Of a DNA stretch of 64,000 nucleotides, positions 7,917-16,222 are shown piece after piece. Made by a program: the position numbers and the translations under genes. The notes beneath the pieces were generated by a model that was not told the DNA's origin, ran no database searches, and saw nothing but the letters and a program-made list of their open reading frames with translations. Origin of the DNA: Nesterenkonia sandarakina (GTDB lineage Bacteria > Actinomycetota > Actinomycetes > Actinomycetales > Micrococcaceae); contig NZ_JACCFQ010000001.1 in NCBI RefSeq assembly GCF_013410215.1, positions 1,736,001-1,800,000 on the forward strand. Direction: 5' to 3'. Position 1 is the first letter of the stretch. Each line of letters begins with the position of its first letter.

Positions 7917-8867
7917 ATGCACCACCACGACCACGGGCTGACCAGCAGCGCCGAGACCTCCGCGGAGACCCCCGACCGTGCCCGCTCGCAGCGCCGCCGG
8001 CTGGGGATCGCCTGCGCGATCACCCTGGGGATCGTCCTGGCCCAGGCACTGGGCGCCTGGGTGACCGGTTCACTGGCGCTGCTCACCGACGCGGTGCATT
8101 CGCTCACCGACAGCATCGGTCTGGGCGTGGCACTGATCGCAGCAGGACTGATGTACCGGGCCGCCACGGCCCAGCGCACCTGGGGATTCCGACGGGTGGA
8201 GATCCTGGCGGGCCTGATCCAGGCGACGCTGCTGCTGGGCGTGGGCACCTACGCCGCGGTGGAAGGCATCAGCCGGCTCGGCGCCCCTCCGGTCATCCTG
8301 CACCTGGAGCTGCTGCTCTTCGGAGCGGCGGGCCTGGCTGGCAACGTCATCTCGCTGCTGGTGCTCGCCTCGGGCCGCAAGGCCAACTTGAACATGCGCG
8401 CGGCATTCCTCGAGGTCAGTGCGGACGCGCTGGGCTCGCTCTCGGTGATGATCGCCGCCGTCGTCATCTGGACCACCGGATGGCAGCAGGCCGACGCCGT
8501 GGCCGCGCTGGCGATCGCGGCGCTGATCATCCCGCGCGCTGTGCTGCTGCTGCGCGAGACCGCCCGAGTGCTGCTGGAGTTCACCCCGCGCGGGCTGGAC
8601 CTGGAGAAGGTCAGGGCGCACATGCTGGCCCAGGACCATGTGCAGGGGGTCCATGACCTGCACGCCTCCACCGTGGCCACCGGGCTGCCGGTGATCTCGG
8701 CCCACGTGGTGCTCGACGACGCCTGCTTCCGCGACGGCTGCGTCCCTGAGACCCTGAACCGGCTGAAGACCTGCGTGGCCGAACACTTCGATGTGGCCGT
8801 GGAGCACTCCACCTTCCAGCTGGAACCGCGCAGCATCTCCGCAGCTGAGACCCATACACACGCCTGA
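7917..8867 (+). CDS. CDF-family divalent cation exporter (CzcD/ZitB type)
   Basis: The 316-residue protein opens with MHHHDHG, a metal-binding tail, then six membrane helices (about residues 30-200) and a cytosolic C-terminal domain. TM2 has His61-x3-Asp65 (VHSLTD). TM5 has Glu166-x3-Asp170 (EVSAD) where zinc CDFs usually have His-x3-Asp, which may alter metal preference. CDF proteins use the proton gradient to export Zn, Co, Cd or Mn from the cytosol. GGAGGAG lies 12 bases before the ATG. It is followed after 49 bases by a SodC-like lipoprotein. Confidence 0.9.
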   Translation: MHHHDHGLTSSAETSAETPDRARSQRRRLGIACAITLGIVLAQALGAWVTGSLALLTDAVHSLTDSIGLGVALIAAGLMYRAATAQRTWGFRRVEILAGLIQATLLLGVGTYAAVEGISRLGAPPVILHLELLLFGAAGLAGNVISLLVLASGRKANLNMRAAFLEVSADALGSLSVMIAAVVIWTTGWQQADAVAALAIAALIIPRAVLLLRETARVLLEFTPRGLDLEKVRAHMLAQDHVQGVHDLHASTVATGLPVISAHVVLDDACFRDGCVPETLNRLKTCVAEHFDVAVEHSTFQLEPRSISAAETHTHA

Positions 8868-8916
8868 ACCGAGGTCGGTGAGCTCCCGCTGAGGGTGCCC
8901 GGTAAGCTGTGCGCTC

Positions 8917-9741
8917 ATGAGCACTCCACCTCTGAGGTCCACAGCCCGCAGGTCCCGCGGCATGACGCTGACCGGGATCGCGCTGCTCGCCGCGCTCGCG
9001 GTCACCGGCTGCGGCGATGCCGAGTCTGAGCCCGAGACCGAGGGGGCCGCAGGGTCCCAGGACGACGCCGCGCAGGTCGACACCGCCGAGCCCGCTGACG
9101 GCGAGACCGACGACGAGGGGCAGGGCACCGGCCCCGCCAGCACTGGGGAGCCCTTCGCCAGCGCAGAGATCAGCGACGTGGCCCAGAACGCGATCGGCAC
9201 GGTGAGCTTCACCGAGGTCGACGGCGGGACGCTCGTCGAGGCAGAGGTCTTCGACCTCGACGCCGGCTTCCGCGGCATCACCATCCACGAGCGCGGCGTG
9301 TGTGAACCGCAGTCCAGCTCAGAGTCCGGGGTCTTCGGCGACTATGAGTCCTCCGGGGGACACCTCGTGGGCACCGCGGAGGAGGACCTGGGAATCGTGG
9401 ACGGCGAGGAGGCTCCCGAGGAGGAATCGCCGGAGACCGACCTCGATGACCTCTCCGAAGACGTGCCACCGGCCGAGCCGGAGGCGGTCACCCACCCAGA
9501 CCACGCCGGAGACCTGCCGAATCTGTTGGTCAACCAGGACCGGACGGGCTGGCTCAGCCTGGTCAGCGATCGGCTGAGCGCCGAGGACCTGCTCGGCACC
9601 GAAGGCAGCTCCGTGATCATCCACGCCCAGGCGGACAATCATGGCAACGTCCCGGATCGCTACTTCGGACCCGATGCGCAGACCCTCACCGACGGTGACG
9701 CCGGCAGCCGAGTGGCCTGCGGCGTCGTCGAAGAGCAGTGA
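8917..9741 (+). CDS. sodC: Cu/Zn superoxide dismutase-like lipoprotein, one copper ligand missing
   Basis: The 274-residue protein has a lipobox ending at Cys32 (LAVTGC), a 50-residue acidic linker, then a SodC domain. Retained features are His124 (TIHERGVC), His149, HAGDL (His196, Asp199; zinc), His236 (VIIHAQ), Cys129/Cys268 for the disulfide and Arg265 in GSRVACGV. The first copper ligand of the usual G-F-H-V-H motif is Thr122. The zinc loop between His149 and HAGDL is expanded by a Glu/Asp-rich insert of about 35 residues. It would act on the outer face of the membrane. TAAGCT at 8903-8908 is a likely -10. Confidence 0.82.
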   Translation: MSTPPLRSTARRSRGMTLTGIALLAALAVTGCGDAESEPETEGAAGSQDDAAQVDTAEPADGETDDEGQGTGPASTGEPFASAEISDVAQNAIGTVSFTEVDGGTLVEAEVFDLDAGFRGITIHERGVCEPQSSSESGVFGDYESSGGHLVGTAEEDLGIVDGEEAPEEESPETDLDDLSEDVPPAEPEAVTHPDHAGDLPNLLVNQDRTGWLSLVSDRLSAEDLLGTEGSSVIIHAQADNHGNVPDRYFGPDAQTLTDGDAGSRVACGVVEEQ

Positions 9742-9851
9742 GCACCACCCCCGGCCGTCAGAGGTCTTAGAGGCCTGCGGCGACGGCGCGGCACCGGCGC
9801 TGTAGCACGAATCTCGGCCGCGCGTGGCGTGCCCCCACGAGCTGGACTCAA

Positions 9852-9881
9852 TTGCTGTGGGATCGGCTCGGTAGATATAGT
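9852..9881 (+). promoter_or_regulatory. Promoter of the mrp operon
   Basis: TTGCTG (9852-9857) and TATAGT (9876-9881) are separated by 18 bases, a good fit to a housekeeping sigma-factor promoter. Transcription would start near 9888, giving a leader of about 70 bases before the short coupled ORF at 9959. This is the only convincing promoter in the 246-bp gap between sodC and mrpA. Confidence 0.65.
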
Positions 9882-9958
9882 CGATCACTGGTGTGCCGGG
9901 AAGACTGGTCGGCGATGAGCTTTTCCGCGCCGTTTCACCCGCACCGACTGGAGGCCCC

Positions 9959-10015
9959 ATGCATTCGCGAAGACCTTCCATGCGCTCGTGGGCGCCGGCG
10001 GTGGTCCGCCGATGA
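9959..10015 (+). CDS. Putative 18-codon leader peptide coupled to mrpA
   Basis: GGAGG at 9950-9954 is the only strong Shine-Dalgarno upstream of mrpA, and it precedes ATG 9959 rather than the mrpA start. The short frame encodes MHSRRPSMRSWAPAVVRR, with six arginines in 18 residues, and its TGA overlaps the mrpA ATG as ATGA at 10012-10015. This arrangement suggests ribosomes load on the leader and reinitiate on mrpA. Alternatively it could simply be chance, since the mrpA start itself could be a GTG at 9988. Evidence is structural only. Confidence 0.5.
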   Translation: MHSRRPSMRSWAPAVVRR

Positions 10016-12996
10016 GCCTCATGGTGCTCCTGCTGCTGACCCTCGCCCTGGTCCCGCTCTCGGTCCTGGTCCATCGCGCCCTCGGTCGAGACACCGGCTT
10101 CTTCGCCGCGGTGGCGCTGACCGGCATCGGCGTGGCCACGCTGCCGTGGCTGAGCACCCTGCTCGACGGGGGAGTGCTCGAGGAGCACCTGCCTTGGATC
10201 CCGACCGTCGACGTCGGGCTGAGTCTGCGCCTGGATGGGCTCGGGATGGTCTTCCTGCTGCTGATCCTCTTCATCGGCGCGCTGGTGATGGCCTATTCCG
10301 CCCGCTACTTCTCGGTCAAGAAGAAGACATCGGACTATTACCTGTGGATGCTGATGTTCGTCTTCGCGATGAGCGGGATGGTCATCGCCGATGACCTGAT
10401 CCTGCTCTTCGTGTTCTGGGAGTTCACCACACTGTGCTCCTTCTTCCTGATCAACCGCTCCGGAGACAAGGCGCCGGCCCCGGCGCAGCGCACCCTGCTG
10501 ATCACCGCCGCAGGCGGGCTGGGCCTGCTCACCGCGGTGCTGCTGATCATCGTGGAGACCGGCACCACCTCGATGTCCCAGGCGCTGACGCACAGCGCCT
10601 GGACGGAGAACACCACCTTCACCTCGGTGGTCGCGGTGCTCATCGCGTTCGCCGCCTTCACCAAGTCCGCGCAGTTCCCGTTCCACCTGTGGCTGCCCGA
10701 TGCCATGGTCGCCCCGGCGCCGGTCTCGGCATACCTGCACGCTGCGGCCATGGTCAAGGCAGGGATCTACCTGCTGCTGCGGTTCTCCCCGGTCTTCGAA
10801 GAGTCCACGCTGTGGCAGGTGCTGCTGATCAGCGCCGGTCTGACCACCGCCCTGATGGGTGCGCTCTTCGCCCTGCAGCGTCATGACATCAAAGAGATCA
10901 TGGCCTACTCCACGGTCTCCCAGCTGGGCTTCCTGGTCGCCGTGATCGGCATCGGCACCCCCACCGCACTGGTGGCCGCCACGATCCACGTGGTCGCCCA
11001 CGCGCTGTTCAAGTCCGCGCTGTTCATGATGGTGGGCATCATCGAACACGAGGCGCATTCTCGAGACATCCGCCGGCTCAACGGGCTGAGCAAGACCATG
11101 CGGATCTCGCTGGTGATCACCCTGATCTCCTCGCTCTCCATGGCCGGGGTCCCGCCGCTGCTGGGCTTCGTCTCCAAGGAGCACCTGCTCGCAGGGTTCC
11201 TCTCCGCGGATATGCCCGCCGTCCTGACCTGGACGCTGACGCTCATGGCGGTGCTCGCCGCGATCGGCACCTTCGCCTACTGCGGGCGGATCGTGCTCGG
11301 CGCATTCACCAGCTACACCGGCGCCGGGTCCAAGGACGAACACCACGAACCCATCGACCCCACCACCGCGCATGAGGCCCCCGCCAGCTTCTACCTCCCG
11401 GCGCTGCTGCCCGCCGTCGCAGGCCTGGTGCTCGGCTTCATCCCCTTCGTCTTCGACGGGCTGATCACCCGCGCCGGCGAGGACGCCCAGACCGGGACCT
11501 ATGAGGCGGAATTCGCCCTCTGGCACGGATTCAACACCGAACTGATGCTCTCCGCGGTGATCGTCCTCGGAGGACTGCTCGTGGTCGCCATGCGTGCCCG
11601 GCTGGATGATCTGATCCCGCGCCGCATCCTGCCCTTCACCGGGGTCCAGGTGGTCGAGTCCATGCGTCTGGGCTCGATCAACTTCGGGCGCCGGGTCGGG
11701 GACATCACCCGCACCGACATGCACGGGGTGCACCTGGCTGCCCCGGGCATCCTGCTTGCGGGTCTCTTCATCGCAGGGATGGTCGCAGCCCCGGTGGTCG
11801 GGGATTTCGACCCCGGCCACACCCGGATGACCGACTGGGTGCTGATCGCGCTGCTGGTCTGCTTCCTCGCCGGCACTGTGGCCACGGAGAATCGCGCCGC
11901 CGCGGTGGTGCTCGCCGGTGGTGCCGGCTTCGTGGTCGCCGCCTGGTACTTCGCCCTGGGCGCGGTGGACGTGGGCATGACCCAGCTGCTCGTGGAGATC
12001 CTCACCGTGGTGGTGCTGGTCCTGGTGCTGCGCAAGCTTCCCAAGCGCTTCCACAAGGTGACCCGCACCCGACGCGGCATCTCCATCGCCGTGGCCCTGG
12101 CCTTCGGCGTGATGGCCTTCGCCGCGACCTTCGCGCTCACCGGGCGTCGCGGACAGGCTCCGATCGCCGAGTGGTACCTGGAGAACACCTACGAGGAGAC
12201 CGGCGCGCTGAACGTGGTCAACTCGATCCTGGTGGACTTCCGAGCACTGGACACCTTCGGTGAGCTCACCGTGCTCGGCGTCGCGGGCTTCGCGATCCTG
12301 GCGCTGCTGAACTCCTCCTTCGCCACCTCGGACAACGAGCCGCCGGCCTCCCGGCAGTGGTCCGGGACCCCGCTGGACCACGCCGGGGACAACACCACCG
12401 CGATGCGCAGCGTCTTCAACTGGATGGCGCCGTTCATCGTGCTGCTCTCGCTGATCCTGCTGCTGCGCGGTCACTACGAGTCCGGCGGCGGGTTCATCGC
12501 CGCGCTGGTCGCCGGCGGCTTCTTCGCCCTGCGCTACCTGGTCGCCCCCTCGGACACCTCGGTGAAGCTGCGCTTCGACTACGCGCTGGTCATCGTCGGA
12601 GGCATCATCACCGGCGCCGCCATCGGCTTCGCCGGCTACCTCGAAGGCTCCTATCTGCGCCCGGTGGTCATCGCCGAAGGACTTCCCATGCCCTGGGGCT
12701 CCGACGCCGGCTTCTCCCTGACCACCGCGCTGATCTTCGACGTCGGCATCTACCTCGCCGTCATCGGTGCGGTGCTGGTGGCCCTGGACCGGCTGGGACA
12801 GGCGCAGCGCTACCCTGCGGAGCTGCTGAAGGCGCACCGCCGGGCCCATGGCACCAGCGAGGCCGAGCTCTCCACGGTGAAGGCCCCCGCCGGCTACCAC
12901 GCGGACCCCGGGGATCTGCCCTTCGAAGTCCAGGCCGACGAGTCCTGGCCAGGGGTCCACACCGAGAATGACCCGAGAGGGGTGAACGACCGATGA
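10012..12996 (+). CDS. mrpA: Na+/H+ antiporter subunit A with fused MrpB domain
   Basis: About 994 residues, rich in membrane helices. The first 650 residues are a NuoL-like proton-antiporter module (WEFTTLCSFFLINRS, FTKSAQFPFHLWLPDAMVAPAPVSAYLHAAAMVKAG). The C-terminal region (about 795-930; ESGGGFIAALVAGG, FDVGIYLAVIGAVLV) is the MnhB/MrpB domain, so no separate mrpB exists. The complex exchanges Na+ for H+ and supports salt and alkali tolerance. The ATG at 10012 is preferred because the frame starts directly with a membrane helix and overlaps the leader ORF; GTG 9988 would add eight residues. It overlaps mrpC by ATGA-type coupling. Confidence 0.95.
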   Translation: MSLMVLLLLTLALVPLSVLVHRALGRDTGFFAAVALTGIGVATLPWLSTLLDGGVLEEHLPWIPTVDVGLSLRLDGLGMVFLLLILFIGALVMAYSARYFSVKKKTSDYYLWMLMFVFAMSGMVIADDLILLFVFWEFTTLCSFFLINRSGDKAPAPAQRTLLITAAGGLGLLTAVLLIIVETGTTSMSQALTHSAWTENTTFTSVVAVLIAFAAFTKSAQFPFHLWLPDAMVAPAPVSAYLHAAAMVKAGIYLLLRFSPVFEESTLWQVLLISAGLTTALMGALFALQRHDIKEIMAYSTVSQLGFLVAVIGIGTPTALVAATIHVVAHALFKSALFMMVGIIEHEAHSRDIRRLNGLSKTMRISLVITLISSLSMAGVPPLLGFVSKEHLLAGFLSADMPAVLTWTLTLMAVLAAIGTFAYCGRIVLGAFTSYTGAGSKDEHHEPIDPTTAHEAPASFYLPALLPAVAGLVLGFIPFVFDGLITRAGEDAQTGTYEAEFALWHGFNTELMLSAVIVLGGLLVVAMRARLDDLIPRRILPFTGVQVVESMRLGSINFGRRVGDITRTDMHGVHLAAPGILLAGLFIAGMVAAPVVGDFDPGHTRMTDWVLIALLVCFLAGTVATENRAAAVVLAGGAGFVVAAWYFALGAVDVGMTQLLVEILTVVVLVLVLRKLPKRFHKVTRTRRGISIAVALAFGVMAFAATFALTGRRGQAPIAEWYLENTYEETGALNVVNSILVDFRALDTFGELTVLGVAGFAILALLNSSFATSDNEPPASRQWSGTPLDHAGDNTTAMRSVFNWMAPFIVLLSLILLLRGHYESGGGFIAALVAGGFFALRYLVAPSDTSVKLRFDYALVIVGGIITGAAIGFAGYLEGSYLRPVVIAEGLPMPWGSDAGFSLTTALIFDVGIYLAVIGAVLVALDRLGQAQRYPAELLKAHRRAHGTSEAELSTVKAPAGYHADPGDLPFEVQADESWPGVHTENDPRGVNDR

Positions 12997-13556
12997 GCAT
13001 CGCCATCGCTGTAGGCCTGCTCACCGCCGCGGCCGTCTACCTGTTCATGCAGCGCGGGATGGTGCGGATCGTGCTGGGCTTCGTGCTCGCCAGCCACGCC
13101 GCGAACCTGATGCTCTTCGCCGCCGGCAACACCGCCTACCGGGGCGTGCCCTATATCGGCTCCGGCGAGGTCGGTGAGCAGGCGGACCCGCTGCCGCAGG
13201 CCTTCGTGCTCACCGCCATCGTGATCGCCTTCTCGATCACCATGTTCATGGTGACCCTGGCGATCACCACCACCACCGATGATGACACCGAAGACGTGGA
13301 GGTCTCTCCGGCCCGGCTGCTCGCCGCGGACCGCGGCGACACCAACGACGCCGGCTACTTCGGCCTGACCACGGAGTCCGGCGACATCGTGGTGGACCGC
13401 GGGGAGGATGAGACCGGAGACCCCTGGCCGGAGAAGACCCCCGATACGGGCACGGCCTCAGGGGTGGAGAACTCCGACCCCGCCGCACCGAGTGCGGCAA
13501 CACCAGACACAGAAGCCCCAGAGGCTGAGACGACCCGGGAGGGGGAGACCCGATGA
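12993..13556 (+). CDS. mrpC: Na+/H+ antiporter subunit C
   Basis: The 187-residue protein begins with three membrane helices homologous to NuoK/MnhC (about residues 1-95; GLLTAAAVYLFMQRGMVRI, GFVLASHAANLMLF, AFVLTAIVIAFSITMFMVTL). It then carries a 90-residue, highly acidic, Thr/Glu-rich cytosolic tail that ordinary MrpC proteins (about 110-130 residues) lack. It is a core membrane subunit of the Mrp antiporter. The start overlaps the mrpA stop by four bases and the end overlaps mrpD by four bases, so the operon is translated as a coupled series. The tail resembles those of halotolerant actinobacteria, an inference. Confidence 0.95.
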   Translation: MSIAIAVGLLTAAAVYLFMQRGMVRIVLGFVLASHAANLMLFAAGNTAYRGVPYIGSGEVGEQADPLPQAFVLTAIVIAFSITMFMVTLAITTTTDDDTEDVEVSPARLLAADRGDTNDAGYFGLTTESGDIVVDRGEDETGDPWPEKTPDTGTASGVENSDPAAPSAATPDTEAPEAETTREGETR

Positions 13557-15157
13557 CCGAGATCCTTCCTCCGCTGCTCCCGCTGGCGGTCGGTGTGCCG
13601 CTGCTGCTCGCAGCGCTCGGAGTAGCGCTGCGCAAGAAGCGCCTGGCCCGGCACATGATCAGCCTCGGCACCCTGGCCGTCCTGTTCGTCTTCGCGGTGC
13701 TGCTGGTCATCGCCACCGGTGACGGCACCGTGCTGGTCCACCAGGTGGGCCTCTGGGACTACGGGGTCTCGATCCCGTTCGTCGTCGACGCGCTCTCCGC
13801 CCTGGTGCTGATGATCATGTCGGTGCTCGCCATCGCCAGCGTGCTCTTCGCCATGGCCACCCACGAGGCCCGGGCCCGGTTCTTCCACCCCTTCGTGCTG
13901 GTGCTCATGGCCGGGGTCTCCGGCGCGCTGATGACCGGTGACATCTTCAACCTCTTCGTCTTCATCGAGGTCATGCTGCTGCCCTCCTACGGGCTGCTGG
14001 CGATGATGGGGGCCAAGCTCGGCGCCCACGGCGCCCGGATCTACGTCTCGGTGAACCTGCTGGCCTCCACGCTGCTGCTGGTGGGCATCGCGCTGGTCTA
14101 CGCCACCGCGGGCACGGTGAACCTGGCCGAGCTGCACGGGGCGGGCAAGGAGGACCCCGCCGTCGCCCTGGCCGGTGGCGTGGTGCTCACCGCCATCGCG
14201 ATCAAGGCCGCGGTGGTGCCGGTGCACGGCTGGCTGACCCGCACCTACGCGATGACCTCCCCGGCGGTCACCGCCCTGTTCTCCGGGATCCACACCAAGG
14301 TCGCGATCTATGCGATCTACCGGATCTACTCGCTGCTCTTTGACGGCGACGAGCGCTTCCTCTGGGTGGCGCTGCTGATCACCTCGGCCACCATGCTCAT
14401 CGGCGTGCTCGGCGCAGTGGGGGAGAAGACCACCCGTTCCATCCTGGTCTTCCACATGATCAGCCAGATCGGCTACATCCTGATCGGCGTCGGACTGTTC
14501 ACCCTGCTGGGTCTCACGGCCGCGATCTTCTACCTGCTGCACCACATGATCGTGAAGGCCTCGCTGTTCCTCTCCACCGGCGCGATCGAGGAGACCTACG
14601 GCACCGGGGAGATCGACAAGCTCGGCGGCATGCTCAAGCGCGAGCCGCTGATCGCAGTGACCTTCATGGTGGCCGCTCTCTCACTCGCCGGCCTGCCGCC
14701 CTTCTCCGGGTTCGTCGCGAAGTTCGCGATCATCCAGGCCACCCTGGCCGAATCCCACTACTGGGTGGCCGCCGTCGCGGTGGTGGTCTCGGTCTTCACG
14801 CTGCTCTCGATGCTCAAGATCTGGACCGGGGTCTTCATGGGATCCGAGCCCGCAGACCTGCAGGAGCGGGCACTGACCTACCAGCAGCGGATGCACGGGA
14901 AGCGCTACCTGCGGGTCCAGGCCCAGGCAGAGACGCCCACCCTGACCATCGGGCCCCCCACGGCGACCACCTCCGCGGTGCTCGCCGGGAAACAGGCGGT
15001 CAAGGTGCCCTTCAAGCTGATCTTCCCGGCGATCCTGCTGGCCGCGATCACCTTGTTCTTCGGCCTCGGGGCGGAGCTGCTGATGGGCTGGTCAGAGACC
15101 GCGGCGGAGAACCTGCTCAACCCAATGGACTACGTGAGGGCGGTGAGTGGAGCATGA
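13553..15157 (+). CDS. mrpD: Na+/H+ antiporter subunit D
   Basis: The 534-residue NuoN/NuoM-like subunit carries the second proton-translocating half of the Mrp complex, with about 14 membrane helices. Characteristic stretches are FIEVMLLPSYGLLAMMG, IKAAVVPVHGWLTRTYAMTSP and HMISQIGYILIGVG, including the key transmembrane lysine (AIKAAVVPVHGW) and the glutamate in FIEVML. Length is slightly above the usual 490-510 because of a loop near residue 440-480. It overlaps both mrpC and mrpE by four bases. It probably works together with subunit A in coupled Na+/H+ exchange. Confidence 0.96.
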   Translation: MTEILPPLLPLAVGVPLLLAALGVALRKKRLARHMISLGTLAVLFVFAVLLVIATGDGTVLVHQVGLWDYGVSIPFVVDALSALVLMIMSVLAIASVLFAMATHEARARFFHPFVLVLMAGVSGALMTGDIFNLFVFIEVMLLPSYGLLAMMGAKLGAHGARIYVSVNLLASTLLLVGIALVYATAGTVNLAELHGAGKEDPAVALAGGVVLTAIAIKAAVVPVHGWLTRTYAMTSPAVTALFSGIHTKVAIYAIYRIYSLLFDGDERFLWVALLITSATMLIGVLGAVGEKTTRSILVFHMISQIGYILIGVGLFTLLGLTAAIFYLLHHMIVKASLFLSTGAIEETYGTGEIDKLGGMLKREPLIAVTFMVAALSLAGLPPFSGFVAKFAIIQATLAESHYWVAAVAVVVSVFTLLSMLKIWTGVFMGSEPADLQERALTYQQRMHGKRYLRVQAQAETPTLTIGPPTATTSAVLAGKQAVKVPFKLIFPAILLAAITLFFGLGAELLMGWSETAAENLLNPMDYVRAVSGA

Positions 15158-15561
15158 TGAGCTGGCCTTTCCGGATCATCGGATTCCTCTTCTGGTACGC
15201 CAAGGAATTCGTCAGCGCCAACCTCTCGGTGACCGCCGAGGTGCTGCGCCCGCGGGCACGCTCGAAGATGCGTCCGGCGATCGTCGCAGTCCCGGCGGCC
15301 TCGCGCAGTGACAGCGAGTGGACGATGATCTCCTCGCTGATCACCCTGACTCCGGGCACGCTGACCATCACGATCTCCCGGGAGCACGGGATCCTCTACG
15401 TGCACGGGATGTTCGTGGAGAGCCGCGAGGAGCTGGTCGCCGAGATCCAGGAGATGGAGGACCGGATGCTGCATGCGATGCGCCGCGCGCCCGGTGACCT
15501 GACTCGTCCCACCCAGCTGCCGGTGGTCCGCCCGCTGGACGAGGCAGGTGAGAGCCGATGA
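15154..15561 (+). CDS. mrpE: Na+/H+ antiporter subunit E
   Basis: The 135-residue MnhE-family protein has one or two N-terminal membrane helices (PFRIIGFLFWYAKEF) and the family pattern NLSVTAEVLRPRARSKMRPAIVAVP, then ISSLITLTPGTLTITI. MrpE is an accessory membrane subunit needed for antiporter assembly. Start and end overlap neighbours by ATGA, consistent with strict operon coupling. A second ATG follows immediately; the first is used because it gives the overlap. Confidence 0.93.
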   Translation: MMSWPFRIIGFLFWYAKEFVSANLSVTAEVLRPRARSKMRPAIVAVPAASRSDSEWTMISSLITLTPGTLTITISREHGILYVHGMFVESREELVAEIQEMEDRMLHAMRRAPGDLTRPTQLPVVRPLDEAGESR

Positions 15562-15824
15562 TCTCCGAGTGGACTCTCGAGATCGCGCTGATCCTGCTGG
15601 CGATCGGCATGGTCATCGCCTCTGTGCGTGGACTGCTCGGCCCGCGCACCATGGATCGCGCCGTGGCCGCGGACCTGATCTTCTTCGCCACCATCGGCTT
15701 CGTCGCCCTGATCGGACTGCGCACCAACATCGAGGCGCTCTTCGACATCATCCTGATCGCCACGCTGCTGGGCTTCATGGCGGCGCTGTCCATGGCACGA
15801 CTCGGATCTGGAGGCCGCCGCTGA
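15558..15824 (+). CDS. mrpF: Na+/H+ antiporter subunit F
   Basis: The 88-residue, three-helix protein fits MnhF: a first helix IALILLAIGMVIASVRGLLG, the motif GPRTMDRAVAADLIF, and a final helix DIILIATLLGFMAALSMARL. In the Mrp complex it forms part of the small-subunit cluster (C, E, F, G). It overlaps mrpE by four bases and shares one base with the mrpG start (TGATG). Confidence 0.93.
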   Translation: MISEWTLEIALILLAIGMVIASVRGLLGPRTMDRAVAADLIFFATIGFVALIGLRTNIEALFDIILIATLLGFMAALSMARLGSGGRR

Positions 15825-16180
15825 TGACTCTGACCGACTTCGCCGACATCCTCGGCCTGGTGTTCATCTTCCTGGGCATCGCCACGATCGTGATCTCGGC
15901 CATCGGGCTGTTCAAGCTCCCGGATCTGTACCTGCGCGCCTCGGCCGTGGGCACCTCCGCGGGACTGGGTGTCGCGTCCATCGTCTTCGGGGCGCTGCTG
16001 ATGGATTTCAGCGGGTTGAACCTGATCAAGGCGATCATCGCGATCATCGCTCAGCTGCTGACCTCCGCGGTGGGTTCCATGGCGATCGCCCGGGCCGGGT
16101 ACCTCAACAACGCCCTTCCGGCGGCGATCACCCACATCGACGAGCTGGCGATGACCAGACGCAGCGAATCCAGGAGCTAA
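15824..16180 (+). CDS. mrpG: Na+/H+ antiporter subunit G
   Basis: The 118-residue protein has three membrane helices and the MnhG pattern GLFKLPDLYLRASAVGTSAGLGV, followed by a short polar C-terminus. It is the last gene of the mrp operon. The ATG at 15824 overlaps the last base of the mrpF stop, consistent with the coupled layout seen throughout. No terminator hairpin is visible before the next gene, which has its own promoter 30 bases downstream. Confidence 0.93.
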   Translation: MTLTDFADILGLVFIFLGIATIVISAIGLFKLPDLYLRASAVGTSAGLGVASIVFGALLMDFSGLNLIKAIIAIIAQLLTSAVGSMAIARAGYLNNALPAAITHIDELAMTRRSESRS

Positions 16181-16222
16181 TGGACAGTTGGTGATGGGGT
16201 CACATGCGGATAGTTTGAGTCT

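Noticed and set aside
9319-12960. A very long open frame on the minus strand opposite mrpA
   Set aside because: High GC favours long antisense frames; the frame has no family match, is Gly/His/Gln-rich in the pattern of reverse-read hydrophobic coding DNA, and mrpA on the plus strand is certain.
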